Made by a program: the position numbers and the translations under genes. A stretch of 64,000 nucleotides of DNA from JASLPR01 sp964496475 (lineage in GTDB: Bacteria > Chloroflexota > UBA11872 > VXNJ01), in the NCBI GenBank assembly GCA_964496475.1, contig CAZBZS010000004.1, positions 1 to 64,000 of the forward strand. Reading direction: 5' to 3'. The number at the start of each line of letters is the position of its first letter. Position 1 is the first letter of the stretch. Below are positions 18,008-26,649 of this stretch, one piece after another. Under the pieces are notes generated by a model. That model was given only the letters and a program-made list of their open reading frames with translations, was not told the origin of the DNA and searched no databases.

Positions 18008-19057
18008 TCACCAGGTAGGGGGCACGCGGAAGATAGCGCTCATTTCTTGCAGGACGGCCAGTTCCTGCTCCTGAAACGGAATTCCGCCGGCCATGCGGTC
18101 GGCTTTGTTTTTCCATTCCAGTTCGCCGGGCAGGTAGACCTGGTCGAAACCGGGTCGCGGTTTGACGGCGTGGAGGATGCGGGTGTGCTCGCGCATGGTG
18201 GCGGCGAATTCCGCGACCGGAACAAATCCCTCGATGTTGATGGCCATGAAGAAATGGCCGGACTGGTTGCCTTTGCCGACGATTTCGGGGTCGAGCCCTT
18301 TGACGGCTGAGGGCAGGGAGCCGGTGAGGGTGCCGGCTAGGATGTCTAGCACGACGCCGATGCTGTAGCCCTTGGGCCCGGCAGCGGGCAGGACGGCCGC
18401 GACGGCGTTCGGATCAGTGGTGTCGCGGCCTTCGGCGTCAATGGCCCAGCCGAGGGGGATGGAGTCGCCGCGGATGCTGGCCATCATGACTTTTCCCATG
18501 GCGGCGGCGCCGGTGGCCATGTCCAGAAGGACCGGGTCGCTGTCGCCGTTGGGGATGGCATAGGACATGGGCATGTTGCCCTGGGCGGCCTCGATTCCAC
18601 CGAACGGGGCGGCGGAGAGGAGGCTACCGTTGCTGCAGGCGAAGCCGATCATGTTCTGGTTTGCGGCCATCGTCGACCAGTGGGCGGCGGCGCCAAAATG
18701 GCGGCTGTTGCGCACGCCGACGACGCCGATGGTGGTGGTGCGGGCTTTATCGATCGCAAGGCTCATGGCGCGGTGGGAGACGACCTGGCCCGGGCCGCAG
18801 TCGCCGTCGAGGAGGGCGTGAGCAGCGCTGTCGCGCACCACCTTGATGTCGGGGGTCGGGTTGGTGTGGCGGTCGCGCATTTCCTCCAGGTAGCGTGGTT
18901 GCAGACGGACGACACCGTGGGAGTAGATGCCGCGGAGGTCGGACTCGACTAGGCTGGCGGCGGCTATGTCGGCGTCGTCATGGGGCATTCCGACGGTCTC
19001 GAAGAGGCTGGCGCTGAATCGGCGGAGATCGCTGGAGCTGATGTTGGTGTTTGTCAC
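18008..19057 (-). CDS. Ldh2/MDH2-family NAD(P)-dependent oxidoreductase
   Basis: A 349-residue protein of the malate/L-lactate dehydrogenase type 2 family. Recognisable parts are SLVESDLRGIYSHGVVRLQPRYLEEM, GVVGVRNSRHFGAAAHWSTMAA (with the conserved His), MSYAIPNGDSDPVLLDMATGA, LPAAGPKGYSIGVVLDILAGTLTGS and GHFFMAINIEGFVP. Relatives reduce or oxidise 2-hydroxyacids, ureidoglycolate, sulfolactate or cyclic imines. It lies 24 nt after the aminotransferase on the same strand, so it may act on the 2-keto acid that enzyme makes; this is inference. Confidence 0.87.
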   Translation of the reverse strand: MTNTNISSSDLRRFSASLFETVGMPHDDADIAAASLVESDLRGIYSHGVVRLQPRYLEEMRDRHTNPTPDIKVVRDSAAHALLDGDCGPGQVVSHRAMSLAIDKARTTTIGVVGVRNSRHFGAAAHWSTMAANQNMIGFACSNGSLLSAAPFGGIEAAQGNMPMSYAIPNGDSDPVLLDMATGAAAMGKVMMASIRGDSIPLGWAIDAEGRDTTDPNAVAAVLPAAGPKGYSIGVVLDILAGTLTGSLPSAVKGLDPEIVGKGNQSGHFFMAINIEGFVPVAEFAATMREHTRILHAVKPRPGFDQVYLPGELEWKNKADRMAGGIPFQEQELAVLQEMSAIFRVPPTW

Positions 19058-19081
19058 TTGCGGCCCCCCGGGGTTGTCGGT

Positions 19082-20284
19082 TTATCTGTGGAGATCGCGC
19101 ACCACGTCACTGAAGATGGCCACGCCTTCACGGATTTTCTCCGGTGTTTCGAAGCTGTAGGCCAGACGGACGTGCCCGTCCTCTTCTTCGTCCATGCGAA
19201 AGGCCGAACCCGGCCAGATGTCGACGCCGCGGGTCATCGATTCGCGTTCGACCTGGGTGGAATCGACTCCGGCGGGAAGTTTCACCCAGATGAAAAACCC
19301 GCCATCAGGTCGGTTCCAGGTGGCGACGCCCCCGAGCCCCGCCTCCAACGCGTGCAGCATGGCGTCACGTTTGCCCCGGTAGACGCCACGGAGCTCGGTG
19401 ACGTGCGCTTGCAGGTGCGTGCCCATGTATTCGGCGACGATTCGGGACATGAAAGGACTTGAGCCCAGGTCAAACTTGTAGAGCATCATGGCCTGCAGGA
19501 TATTGGGTGGGCCGATGGCCCAGCCGAGGCGCACACCGGCTCCGAGGATTTTGGAAAAGGTACCGGTGCGGACAACATGGCTGCGGGTTTCGTCCAGTTC
19601 AAAGTAGCTGGGGATCTGCTCGCCGTCGAAGCGCAGCTCGAAGTAGGCATCGTCCTCGAGGATCAGGAAGCCGTGCCGTTGGGCGAGTTCGACGACCTGC
19701 TGGCGTCGCTCCAGGGACGCGGTGAACCCCATTGGATTCTGAAAGTTCGGGATCGTGTAGAAGGCTCGGATGCGTTCGCCGGGCTCAAGACCGGCTATGC
19801 CGCGGTCGAGGTCGGCGATGATTGGCCCCCGATCGTCCCACCGTACCGGGATGGCGTTGACTCCGAATCCACGAAAGACAAGGGATCCCCAGCTTGCCTC
19901 GTCGATGAGGATGGCGGCGCCGCGATCGACGAAGGCCTGGGCGGTGAGGCCGACGGCCTGGGAGGCGCCGGTGGCGATTATCACGTCGTCGGGGGTGATT
20001 TGCAGAGTTTCCATGAGGTTGGTTTTATCGGCGACGACCTGGCGTAAGGGGTCATAGCCGTCGCGGGCGCCGTATAGCAGGGCGGATCGGTCGCCGGCCA
20101 GCACGGTGTCTACGGCGGTGGAGAGGTCGTCTATGGGCATCGAGTGCGGGTCGGGCTGACCGCTGCTGAGGCTGATGCGAATCTCAGGCTGCGTTGCCCC
20201 GCCGCCGTCGGACTCGGTGAGGCGACGTTCTCGCGCGTCGGCCGAAAGCAGGGCTTCGAAATCGAGTGCCGTGATATCGGTCAT
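19082..20284 (-). CDS. PLP-dependent aminotransferase, class I/II (LysN/MocR-type fold)
   Basis: About 400 residues from the ATG at 20284, which follows a GGGGAGA; an upstream ATG at 20305 has no ribosome-binding site. ISLSSGQPDPHSMP and YGARDGYDPLRQVV open the fold, IATGASQAVGLTAQAF is the phosphate loop, FYTIPNFQNPMGFTAS is the Asn region, ILEDDAYFELRF holds the PLP aspartate, and the Schiff-base lysine is in TGTFSKILGAGVRLGW. This pattern fits the 2-aminoadipate/MocR-type aminotransferases. It is the first gene of a three-gene minus-strand cluster with a dehydrogenase and an amidohydrolase-like gene. The substrate is not identifiable. Confidence 0.88.
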   Translation of the reverse strand: MTDITALDFEALLSADARERRLTESDGGGATQPEIRISLSSGQPDPHSMPIDDLSTAVDTVLAGDRSALLYGARDGYDPLRQVVADKTNLMETLQITPDDVIIATGASQAVGLTAQAFVDRGAAILIDEASWGSLVFRGFGVNAIPVRWDDRGPIIADLDRGIAGLEPGERIRAFYTIPNFQNPMGFTASLERRQQVVELAQRHGFLILEDDAYFELRFDGEQIPSYFELDETRSHVVRTGTFSKILGAGVRLGWAIGPPNILQAMMLYKFDLGSSPFMSRIVAEYMGTHLQAHVTELRGVYRGKRDAMLHALEAGLGGVATWNRPDGGFFIWVKLPAGVDSTQVERESMTRGVDIWPGSAFRMDEEEDGHVRLAYSFETPEKIREGVAIFSDVVRDLHR

Positions 20285-20394
20285 TGGGGGTCTCCCCGCG
20301 CTCATCCGGAGCGCCGCAAACGAATGGGAATTGTACCGTTCCGGGACGGGGTCCGTCGGGCGGCGATACGGGACGGAGTTGGGCGGCTAACGCA

Positions 20395-20426
20395 ACGAGG
20401 CCGGTCCGGGAACGGACCGGCCTCGT
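20395..20426 (-). terminator. Perfect 14-bp hairpin after groEL
   Basis: ACGAGGCCGGTCCG-GGAA-CGGACCGGCCTCGT is a perfect 14-bp stem with a GGAA tetraloop, 21 nt beyond the groEL stop. The following T-tract on the minus strand is poor (TTGCGTT), so it may act as a stabilising 3' hairpin or as an imperfect terminator. It also lies between groEL and the aminotransferase start and may separate the two units. Confidence 0.65.
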
Positions 20427-20447
20427 GAGAGATCGTATTGTCCGGGG

Positions 20448-22190
20448 CTACATCCCCATGCCACCCATGCCACCCATTTCGGGCGGGCCACCCATGCCAC
20501 CCATGCCACCCATGCCGCCCATTCCGCCCATTCCGCCCATTCCGCCCATGTCTGGCATTCCCATTCCGCCCCCGGCCATCTGCTCGGGTGGCAGCGCGGC
20601 GGGGGTTACGCTGATGTCGGCGATAAGCACCTCGGTGGTGATGACCATGCCGGCGGAGCTGACGGCGTTGACCAAGGCCGCGACAGTAACGCCGGCGGCA
20701 TCCACGACTCCCAGGTCGTAGAGATCGCCGTAGACGCCCTTCCAGGCGTCATAACCGAACCACGGATCGTCGACCTCGCGAGTTCGCGAAGCGACTATGG
20801 CCGGCACCGCGCCAGAATTCTCGGCGATTTGTCGCAGGGGCCCATCGAGAGCGGCCTTGATCAACCGTGCGCCGGTCCGCTCATCACCTTCGTAATCATC
20901 CAGGTCGATGGCCGCGGCCGCTCGCAACAAGGCGGTTCCGCCGCCGGGGACGATGCCGTCGCTGATAGCGGCCTTGGTGGTGGAAACGCCGTCTTCGGCC
21001 CTTGCCTTGCGCTCGCGTTGCTCGATTTCGGTGGCGGCCCCGATCTCGATAATGCCGACGCCGCCAGTGAGCCGAGCCAGCCGCTCTTCGAGTTTCTCGC
21101 GCTCCCAGTCGGTGTCGGTGAGATCGAGCTGGGTGCGAATGGTATCGCAACGAGCCTCTACGTCGGCGTCGTGGCCGCGTCCTTCCAGGACGACGGAGGC
21201 CTCGCGGTTTGTGGTGACCCGCGAGCACTTTCCAAGCCATTCCACCGGCACATTGTCCCAGCCGACGCCGGTCTCCTCAGCCACTACCTGGGCGCCGGTA
21301 AGGGCGGCGAGGTCCTGCAAGATCGCCTTCATGCGGTCACCAAAAGATGGCGCCTTGATGGCGACGGTGTTCAGAACACCGCGAAGCTTGTTGAGGACCA
21401 CGAGCGCCAGCGCATCGCCGGTCAAATCGAGGGCGACGATGAATAAATTTCGTACGCCGGCGGCCATGACCTTCTCCAGAAACGGCAAAAAATCGTTAGC
21501 GCTGCTGATTCGCTTATCGGTCAGCAAAATGGCTGGTTCCTCAAGGATGCCCTCCATACGCTCGGTGTTAGTTACGAAATAAGGCGAGAGCCAGCCCTTG
21601 TCGAGCTGCATGCCTTCGACAAACCTGGCTGCCAGCGGGACCGAGGTACGGCTGTCGTCGACCATGACCATGCCGTCATTGCCGACGCGATCCATGATGT
21701 CGGCGATGGTGGCGCCAATCTCCTCATCGTTGGCGGCGATGGTGGCGACGCGTTGAATGTCGATTGAATCGGAGACCGGGCGGGCCATTTCCCGAATCTG
21801 CTCGACGGCGGCGGCTGCGGCGCGATCCATGCCACGCTTCAGGAACATTGGATTGGCGCCGGCGGCGATGTTCCGCAGACCCTCATTGGCGATGGACCGC
21901 GTCAGGACAACCGAGGTGGTGGTTCCGTCGCCGACACTGTCGCCGGTCCGCTTGGCGGCTTCCTTGACGATTTGAAGTCCCACGTTTTCGTAGGGGTTCT
22001 CATAGCTCTCGCCGAACTGGTCGGCGATGAGATCACCGTCGTTGGTAACCCGGGGGGAGCCGAAGCGCCCGTACATGACGTTGCGGCCATGTGGGCCCAA
22101 GGTGGCGCCGATAATGTCGCCAATAAGCTCGACACCGCCGGACAGGGCCGCCCGCGCGGCGTCGTTGAAGACAATCCCTCTATTTGGCAT
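20448..22190 (-). CDS. groL: Chaperonin GroEL (Hsp60), divergent, long GGM tail
   Basis: A 580-residue chaperonin. ATP-site elements are TLGPHGRNV, TNDGDLIADQ, VGDGTTTSVVL and VRNL; the catalytic Asp equivalent is in ARAEDGVSTTKAA, and IVPGGGTALLRAAA follows. Against E. coli GroEL the order of regions is the same but identity is visibly low, especially in the apical domain. The C-terminus is a Gly-Gly-Met tail of about 38 residues interrupted by a PPEM element, longer than usual. It lies 32 nt downstream of groES. It folds proteins in the cytoplasm with GroES. Confidence 0.93.
   Translation of the reverse strand: MPNRGIVFNDAARAALSGGVELIGDIIGATLGPHGRNVMYGRFGSPRVTNDGDLIADQFGESYENPYENVGLQIVKEAAKRTGDSVGDGTTTSVVLTRSIANEGLRNIAAGANPMFLKRGMDRAAAAAVEQIREMARPVSDSIDIQRVATIAANDEEIGATIADIMDRVGNDGMVMVDDSRTSVPLAARFVEGMQLDKGWLSPYFVTNTERMEGILEEPAILLTDKRISSANDFLPFLEKVMAAGVRNLFIVALDLTGDALALVVLNKLRGVLNTVAIKAPSFGDRMKAILQDLAALTGAQVVAEETGVGWDNVPVEWLGKCSRVTTNREASVVLEGRGHDADVEARCDTIRTQLDLTDTDWEREKLEERLARLTGGVGIIEIGAATEIEQRERKARAEDGVSTTKAAISDGIVPGGGTALLRAAAAIDLDDYEGDERTGARLIKAALDGPLRQIAENSGAVPAIVASRTREVDDPWFGYDAWKGVYGDLYDLGVVDAAGVTVAALVNAVSSAGMVITTEVLIADISVTPAALPPEQMAGGGMGMPDMGGMGGMGGMGGMGGMGGMGGPPEMGGMGGMGM
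20450..20571 (-). repeat. Low-complexity GGM codon repeat at the groEL 3' end
   Basis: Tandem 9-nt units of the type CCACCCATG / CCGCCCATT on the plus strand encode the Gly-Gly-Met tail. Length variation by slippage is likely here, and the exact copy number should be treated with caution in a draft assembly. Confidence 0.85.
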
Positions 22191-22222
22191 CTTAGGTGGC
22201 TTTCCTTAGTGCAGCGGACTGG

Positions 22223-22516
22223 CTAGTTCTTGATAACCGCCAGGACGTCCTTCTCGCTGATGATCAGGTAATCGGTGTCGTTGTACTTGACTTCGGTCCC
22301 GGCGTACTTGGCGAAGAGCACCGTCTGACCCTTCTTAATCTCGATCTCCTGGCGCTCGCCGTTGTCCAGGACACGTCCAGGGCCGGTGGATATTACTTCG
22401 CCCTCCATCGGCTTCTCTCTGGCTGTGTCGGGCAGGACCAATCCGGAGCTCGTCACTTCGTCGCGAGCCTGAGGCTCCACGACCAATCGGTCTCCAAGAG
22501 GCACAATCGTCGTCAC
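22223..22516 (-). CDS. groES: Co-chaperonin GroES
   Basis: A 97-residue protein with the complete GroES pattern: PLGDRLVVEPQARDEVTSSGLVLPDTA (the mobile loop), EGEVISTGPGRVLDNGERQEIEIKKGQTVLFAKYAGTEV, YLIISEKDVLAVI. The GTG start is supported by GGAGGAG 7 nt upstream. It forms an operon with groEL. Confidence 0.96.
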   Translation of the reverse strand: MTTIVPLGDRLVVEPQARDEVTSSGLVLPDTAREKPMEGEVISTGPGRVLDNGERQEIEIKKGQTVLFAKYAGTEVKYNDTDYLIISEKDVLAVIKN

Positions 22517-22608
22517 TATTCCACTCCTCCAACGAAGGGATCAATTCCCCCAGCTGTCTTGATTTATTGGGGGTGCTGTCGGCGGGGCTTGCTGCACCGC
22601 GACTGTGC

Positions 22609-22638
22609 ATAATACCGATCGCGCACCCTTCGTCGCAA
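22609..22638 (-). promoter_or_regulatory. Probable sigma70-type promoter of groES-groEL
   Basis: On the minus strand TTGCGA (22638-22633) is followed after 18 nt by TATTAT (22614-22609), about 90 nt upstream of the groES start. No CIRCE element (TTAGCACTC-N9-GAGTGCTAA) was found in this leader, so HrcA control of the usual kind is not visible. Confidence 0.5.
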
Positions 22639-22805
22639 GAGTTGACCAAATTCCCCCCGCCTCAGCCCGAGCAGAGTGCGGGAAATGGTCGTGGTAGTGG
22701 GGCCGGCGAGCCCACTCCTCCGTGCTTGATTTCGGACGCGCCGTTAAGCGGGATGCGGCCAGCGCTGAAAATACTGGTGATGAGCAACGCACCCCTCAAG
22801 TCCTG

Positions 22806-23522
22806 ATGCGGAGCGGCCTCCCCAACATCGCCGCTCGAGTCCGGCAGATCAGTCGCCGGATCGATGTAGTGAACCGTGTTCCGGATCGCGCGAGGACAGC
22901 GACCCCGAGTCAACTGGCGGTCAATGTGAATGCCGGGGTGGTGAACACGGCTCCGGCGCGATCGGACTTCAAGGCCATCCTGGAGACGCAACTGGCGCAG
23001 GGGCTATTGGGATCGCTGACCGTTTCCGATTCTGAGGACGCCAACGCAGACCTCTTCGCCGGCGTGCTTGGCGGAGCTTTCGGCGGTGAGGGCGACGGTC
23101 TCGATTCCAGCCTGATCGGTCTACTGCCCAGACTGGATGGAAGCGGAAGTGGGACTGTCCTGCCGTACGGGGCAGGCTTCAAATACAATTTCTTCAGAGA
23201 CTTGGAAGTGACATCGCCGTTTGGGCCGCGGGAATTCAGCGGCGTCACCGAGAAACACAAAGGCCTCGACCTGGCGCTGCCGCTGGGCACACTTCTCCCG
23301 GCGATCGGTGCCGGACGGATCACGGAAGTGGCGGAGGATGACGTGTTCGGGCGGTACGTAACCTGCCAGCTGGATTCGGGCGAGGTAATCCGCTACGCCC
23401 ACTCGAAATCGGACGCCCCGCTCCTGGTGACGGATGGCCAGCGAATCTCCTCGGGACAGACGGTGGGGATGTCAGGAAATAGCGGTCGCTCAACAGGTCC
23501 GCACCTGCACATCTCGGTGTAG
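22806..23522 (+). pseudogene. M23 family metallopeptidase, interrupted by a late in-frame TAG
   Basis: The peptidase domain is clear: FGPREFSGVTEKHKGLDLALP holds the HxxxD zinc ligands, then DVFGRYVTCQ, IRYAHSKS, SGQTVGMSGNSGRSTGPHLHI with the HLH motif. A TAG at 23520 follows HLHISV. The same frame continues for 17 sense codons (FGGNYVDPQTFLWRLP) to TGA at 23571-23573, which is exactly how this family normally ends. The start is uncertain: ATG 22806 is used, and 22722 is possible. The N-terminal ~100 residues are not recognised. The zinc site is intact, so the truncated product may still work. CAG to TAG is the simplest origin. Confidence 0.65.
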
Positions 23523-23717
23523 TTTGGCGGGAATTATGTGGATCCGCAGACGTTCCTGTGGCGGTTGCCGTGAGCGCGGCCACGAAAATAGAAACTTGGC
23601 GCCGAGGCGTGTTGGTCTCAAGCCAGCCACGGCTCCTGCCGAACATTGGACCGTACCACCGGCGGATCCCGCCAGATTTACTACGCCGCTCCGCCTCCGT
23701 GAGGTGAATCGAAAACC

Positions 23718-24426
23718 ATGAGCTCATCGACCATCGTTCAGACCCTATCGACGCTTACGGCCGCGCAACGTGACGGCTACCCGACGCCGGGAGTCGGAGA
23801 TGGGTCGTTTGATGAGGCCATCCGCGATGCGGTTCGATCCAACCGGGGGGGGCATCAGCCTTGATAACTATGCGCGATTCTCCACCGAGCGCGGTCGCTC
23901 GCTAACGACTGTTGTGAATTCTGGCGGCGCCGTGAATGCGTCGCTGGTCGCGGATCAAGCTGACGCCGATCCCGTCGAGACGGTCCCCGTGACCGCGGCG
24001 CTCACGCCGGAAGCGGCGGTCGAATCTGAAAATCCCGAACCGGCACCGGAAGCTGCCGCCGCACCGATGACAAATCGTGAGCGTTTTGGCGATCTGTGCT
24101 CCAGCAGCAATCTAGGGGTTGTCTGGGACGCGGATGGCGACGAGCGCCGCATGCCAGGTGGCGGCAATCCGGACGAGATCACCAACCCTATCTACGAGCT
24201 GAAGGCGCTGGGTGTCAATGACGCGGAGCGATTCTGGAGGGGCAGGACCAACGGCGGTGAAGATCACCTGACCGGGTTCATTCTGTTCAACCAGTTGAAA
24301 TTCTCGGCAATGCGATCCGGAAAGCAACTGCTGACACCGGCCGAGTATCGGCCCATAGGCGCGGATTTGTTCACGCGGGGAATCCAGCCAGATAAATTCC
24401 CGGATGAATACCTGTTCGGGAGCTAA
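23718..24426 (+). pseudogene. Unknown protein gene, frameshifted in a G8 tract
   Basis: ATG 23718, preceded by GAGGTGA, opens MSSSTIVQTLSTLTAAQRDG and runs 45 codons into a run of eight Gs at 23845-23852. Removing one G joins it to the long downstream frame as SNRGGISLDNYARFSTERG. The joined protein would have about 235 residues, with a Pro/Ala/Glu-rich linker (about 75-115) and a C-terminal part MTNRERFGDLCSSSNLGVVW to PDKFPDEYLFGS. No family is recognised. It follows the M23 gene by about 145 nt on the same strand, so the two may belong together. A sequencing error in the homopolymer and a true lesion are both possible. Confidence 0.6.
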
Positions 24427-24609
24427 TTCGCCTCGGGTAATTTGGCGGAGCGACGGGTGCGCGCAAACCCCGCGGCGGTCGGCATATAGCCTTCTACGGC
24501 CCTCAGCACGAGTCCCTGTGGGTTGAGCGATCGTCGCCGTCGCTGGCGGTTGGGGAACGATGCTTCAGAATGGGACCGGCAAAGTTCATTAGATACTGAG
24601 TAGTGCTCC

Positions 24610-25794
24610 ATGACCCGTCCTCACGTCTCGCTGTTGATTGGAATTCAATTCGCGGGATTCTCGCTTGCGGGCTTCCTCTTTCCGTTTTTACCGTTATACG
24701 TTCAGGAATTGGGAGTTTGGCCGCTTTCCGCAGTGATTCTGTGGGCTGGGATTCTGGCGGCGGCAGGCTCGGTCGGGCTGACGTTTTCGGGCTTTCTCTG
24801 GTCCAGGCTGGGGCACTGGTTCGGGCTGCGAGCGACACTGGTGCGGGCGTTGATCGGGCTCGGGCTAGCCGCAATCTTGATGGGAATTGCCGCTGAGGTG
24901 TGGCAGTTATTACTTATCAGGATCGTGCACGGGGTGCTTGGCAGCGTGGGGGCGGTGGTGGTGGCGGTCGTCACGGCGGCGATCCCGCGCGAGGGACGCG
25001 CCAGCGTGCTTGGCTGGCTGCAAGTTTCGATGCTTGCGGGAAGCGTAACCGGCCCGGTGCTGGGAGGGCTGGTGCTCTACTGGTTTGGATTTCCGTTGCT
25101 GTTTGGTTTGGCGGGGGGGGGCGCGCTGGCGCTGGCGATCTTCGCGTTCGCGGCGTTGCCGGCTATTCCTGCGGCGCCGGTTGAGGATGGGGAAGCCCCG
25201 GCGACCCCGGATCAAGGCATCGGGCGCGATCCGCGGGCGCTATCGCTGGCCGTCTACTTTCTTGCCCTACAGGCCGCGGCGATGATGACGGGCGGGCTGC
25301 TGGTTCTTTACGTACAGGAGCTTGGTGCGGGGACGGCGACGGCCCCCATCACCGGATTGGTAATAGGGTCGTCGGGCGCGCTGGCCGGGCTGGCGGCCCT
25401 GTTCGCGGCCCGGAGGCGGGGTCGGCTGATGTCGGCGGAAGGGATCGGAGTGACGAGCGCGCTGTTGGGTCTGCTGCTGCTGGCTCAGGGTGTATCGACG
25501 GCACTTGGCTTGGTGTGGCTGTTTCGGCTCGGCCAGGGTCTGACGACGGGACTGCTGCGGCCAGCGGCGCAGGCGAGCGTGCAACGACTGGTGGACCCGG
25601 ACAAACGCCGGGCCGCATATCGACTGGTGGCCAGGGCATCGACGGCGGGATCGATCGGGGGCGCGATCTTGGGCGGCGTGGTGGGTGCGGGCATCGGCTT
25701 ATCCACGGTGTTCGCGGCGGGGGGCGCGGTGCTGCTGGTCGGGACCGCTACCGCGGGAATTTTTTTGCGGGTGCAAGGGCGCCAAGCCCGCTGA
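24610..25794 (+). CDS. Major facilitator superfamily transporter (DHA1-type)
   Basis: 394 residues with about 12 hydrophobic segments. FLFPFLPLYVQELGV is the first helix region; FLWSRLGHWFGLRATLVRAL is an A-type loop variant between helices 2 and 3; LLIRIVHGVLGSVGAVVVAVV and GWLQVSMLAGSVTGPVLGGLVLYWFG resemble the drug:H+ antiporter-1 helix 4/5 signature. The second half has AARRRGRLMSAEGIGVTSALLG and IGGAILGGVVGAGIGLS. It probably exports a small molecule; substrate unknown. It stands alone between two short spacers. Confidence 0.85.
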   Translation: MTRPHVSLLIGIQFAGFSLAGFLFPFLPLYVQELGVWPLSAVILWAGILAAAGSVGLTFSGFLWSRLGHWFGLRATLVRALIGLGLAAILMGIAAEVWQLLLIRIVHGVLGSVGAVVVAVVTAAIPREGRASVLGWLQVSMLAGSVTGPVLGGLVLYWFGFPLLFGLAGGGALALAIFAFAALPAIPAAPVEDGEAPATPDQGIGRDPRALSLAVYFLALQAAAMMTGGLLVLYVQELGAGTATAPITGLVIGSSGALAGLAALFAARRRGRLMSAEGIGVTSALLGLLLLAQGVSTALGLVWLFRLGQGLTTGLLRPAAQASVQRLVDPDKRRAAYRLVARASTAGSIGGAILGGVVGAGIGLSTVFAAGGAVLLVGTATAGIFLRVQGRQAR

Positions 25795-25854
25795 CGACAG
25801 GTCGCACGGTGCCCTCCAAGAATCCGTCGTTCACTTCAGGGGGTTTACAAGCGG

Positions 25855-25882
25855 TGTTAACATAATGCCCTTGGCGCGGTAA
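25855..25882. other. Speculative dif-like site
   Basis: TGTTAACATAA at 25855-25865 matches 9 of 11 bases of the inverse of the enterobacterial XerD-arm (ATTTAACATAA). A 6-nt centre and a poor second arm (TGGCGCGGTAA) complete 28 bp. It lies about 770 bp upstream of the xerD-like gene. The weak second arm makes this doubtful. Confidence 0.15.
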
Positions 25883-26646
25883 TGACAGATGCGGCAGCGG
25901 GGGGGTCCTCCGTCGCCCGAGTGCGCCGGCGATCGTCCGGAAAATGCCGCCAGCGACGAACCAGCCAAACCGATTTGCGTGCTAAAACGCCCCAAGGAGC
26001 GGAAACTACGAAAATTCACGACATCAGTATCAGCATCGGCCCGATGACCCCGCTGTGGCCCGACGATCCCGAAATCGTGCTGGAGCCGGCAACACGTGTT
26101 GCGAATGGCGACCGAGCCAACATCACGCTACTGCAGATGGGAACTCATTCGGGGACCCACGTTGAACCGCCGGCGCACTTTTTCGACGGTACGGCGACCA
26201 TTGACCGTCTCGATCTAAGTTTGCTGTGCGGCCCGGCGTACGTGGCCGAGTTGAGCGCGCCGGATCGCATCGGCCGCGAGCATCTGGACGCGGCCAAGAT
26301 CCCGCCGGGGGTGCGACGTTTGTTGTTGAGGACGAGCAACTCGGACAAGAATCTGTTGTCCAATCGCGATTTCGAGGAGAAATACGTCAGTCTCTCTCCG
26401 GAAGGCGCCCGCTGGGTGGTAGATCGGGGAGTGCAGTTGATCGGGATCGACTATCTGTCGGTGGAAGCCTTCAACTACGCCAATCAGGACACGCATCGCG
26501 TGTTGCTCGGAAACCGGCTCGTGATTTTGGAGGGAATCGATCTCTCCCAGATCGGAGCGGGGCCTTACAACCTGTTCTGCCTGCCGCTTAAGGTCGCCCG
26601 AGGCGACGGCGCCCCGGCGCGAGCGGTCCTGGTAGAGGACTTGTAG
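25882..26646 (+). CDS. Cyclase-family metal-dependent hydrolase (kynurenine formamidase-like, PF04199)
   Basis: The family match starts at IHDISISIGPMTPLWPDDPEIVLEP. GTHSGTHVEPPAHFFDG carries the HxxxHxDxPxH-like metal motif of the family, here with Glu in place of Asp, and IGIDYLSVEAFN is the second conserved region. Relatives hydrolyse N-formylkynurenine, cyclic amides or isatin. The first ~42 residues from ATG 25882 do not belong to the fold. An AAGGAG at 25994-25999 lies 8 nt before an in-frame ACG (26008) at the family's natural start, so the true start may be that codon. The xerD-like gene follows after 3 nt. Confidence 0.82.
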   Translation: MTDAAAGGSSVARVRRRSSGKCRQRRTSQTDLRAKTPQGAETTKIHDISISIGPMTPLWPDDPEIVLEPATRVANGDRANITLLQMGTHSGTHVEPPAHFFDGTATIDRLDLSLLCGPAYVAELSAPDRIGREHLDAAKIPPGVRRLLLRTSNSDKNLLSNRDFEEKYVSLSPEGARWVVDRGVQLIGIDYLSVEAFNYANQDTHRVLLGNRLVILEGIDLSQIGAGPYNLFCLPLKVARGDGAPARAVLVEDL

Positions 26647-26649
26647 CGC

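Noticed and set aside
20450..20571. Tandem repeat as a mobile or regulatory element
   Set aside because: It is simply the coding repeat of the GroEL Gly-Gly-Met tail.
22517..22660. CIRCE operator upstream of groES
   Set aside because: No TTAGCACTC-N9-GAGTGCTAA or close variant was found.
24423..24611. 62-codon minus-strand ORF between the frameshifted gene and the MFS gene
   Set aside because: Basic, unconserved-looking sequence with no ribosome-binding site.
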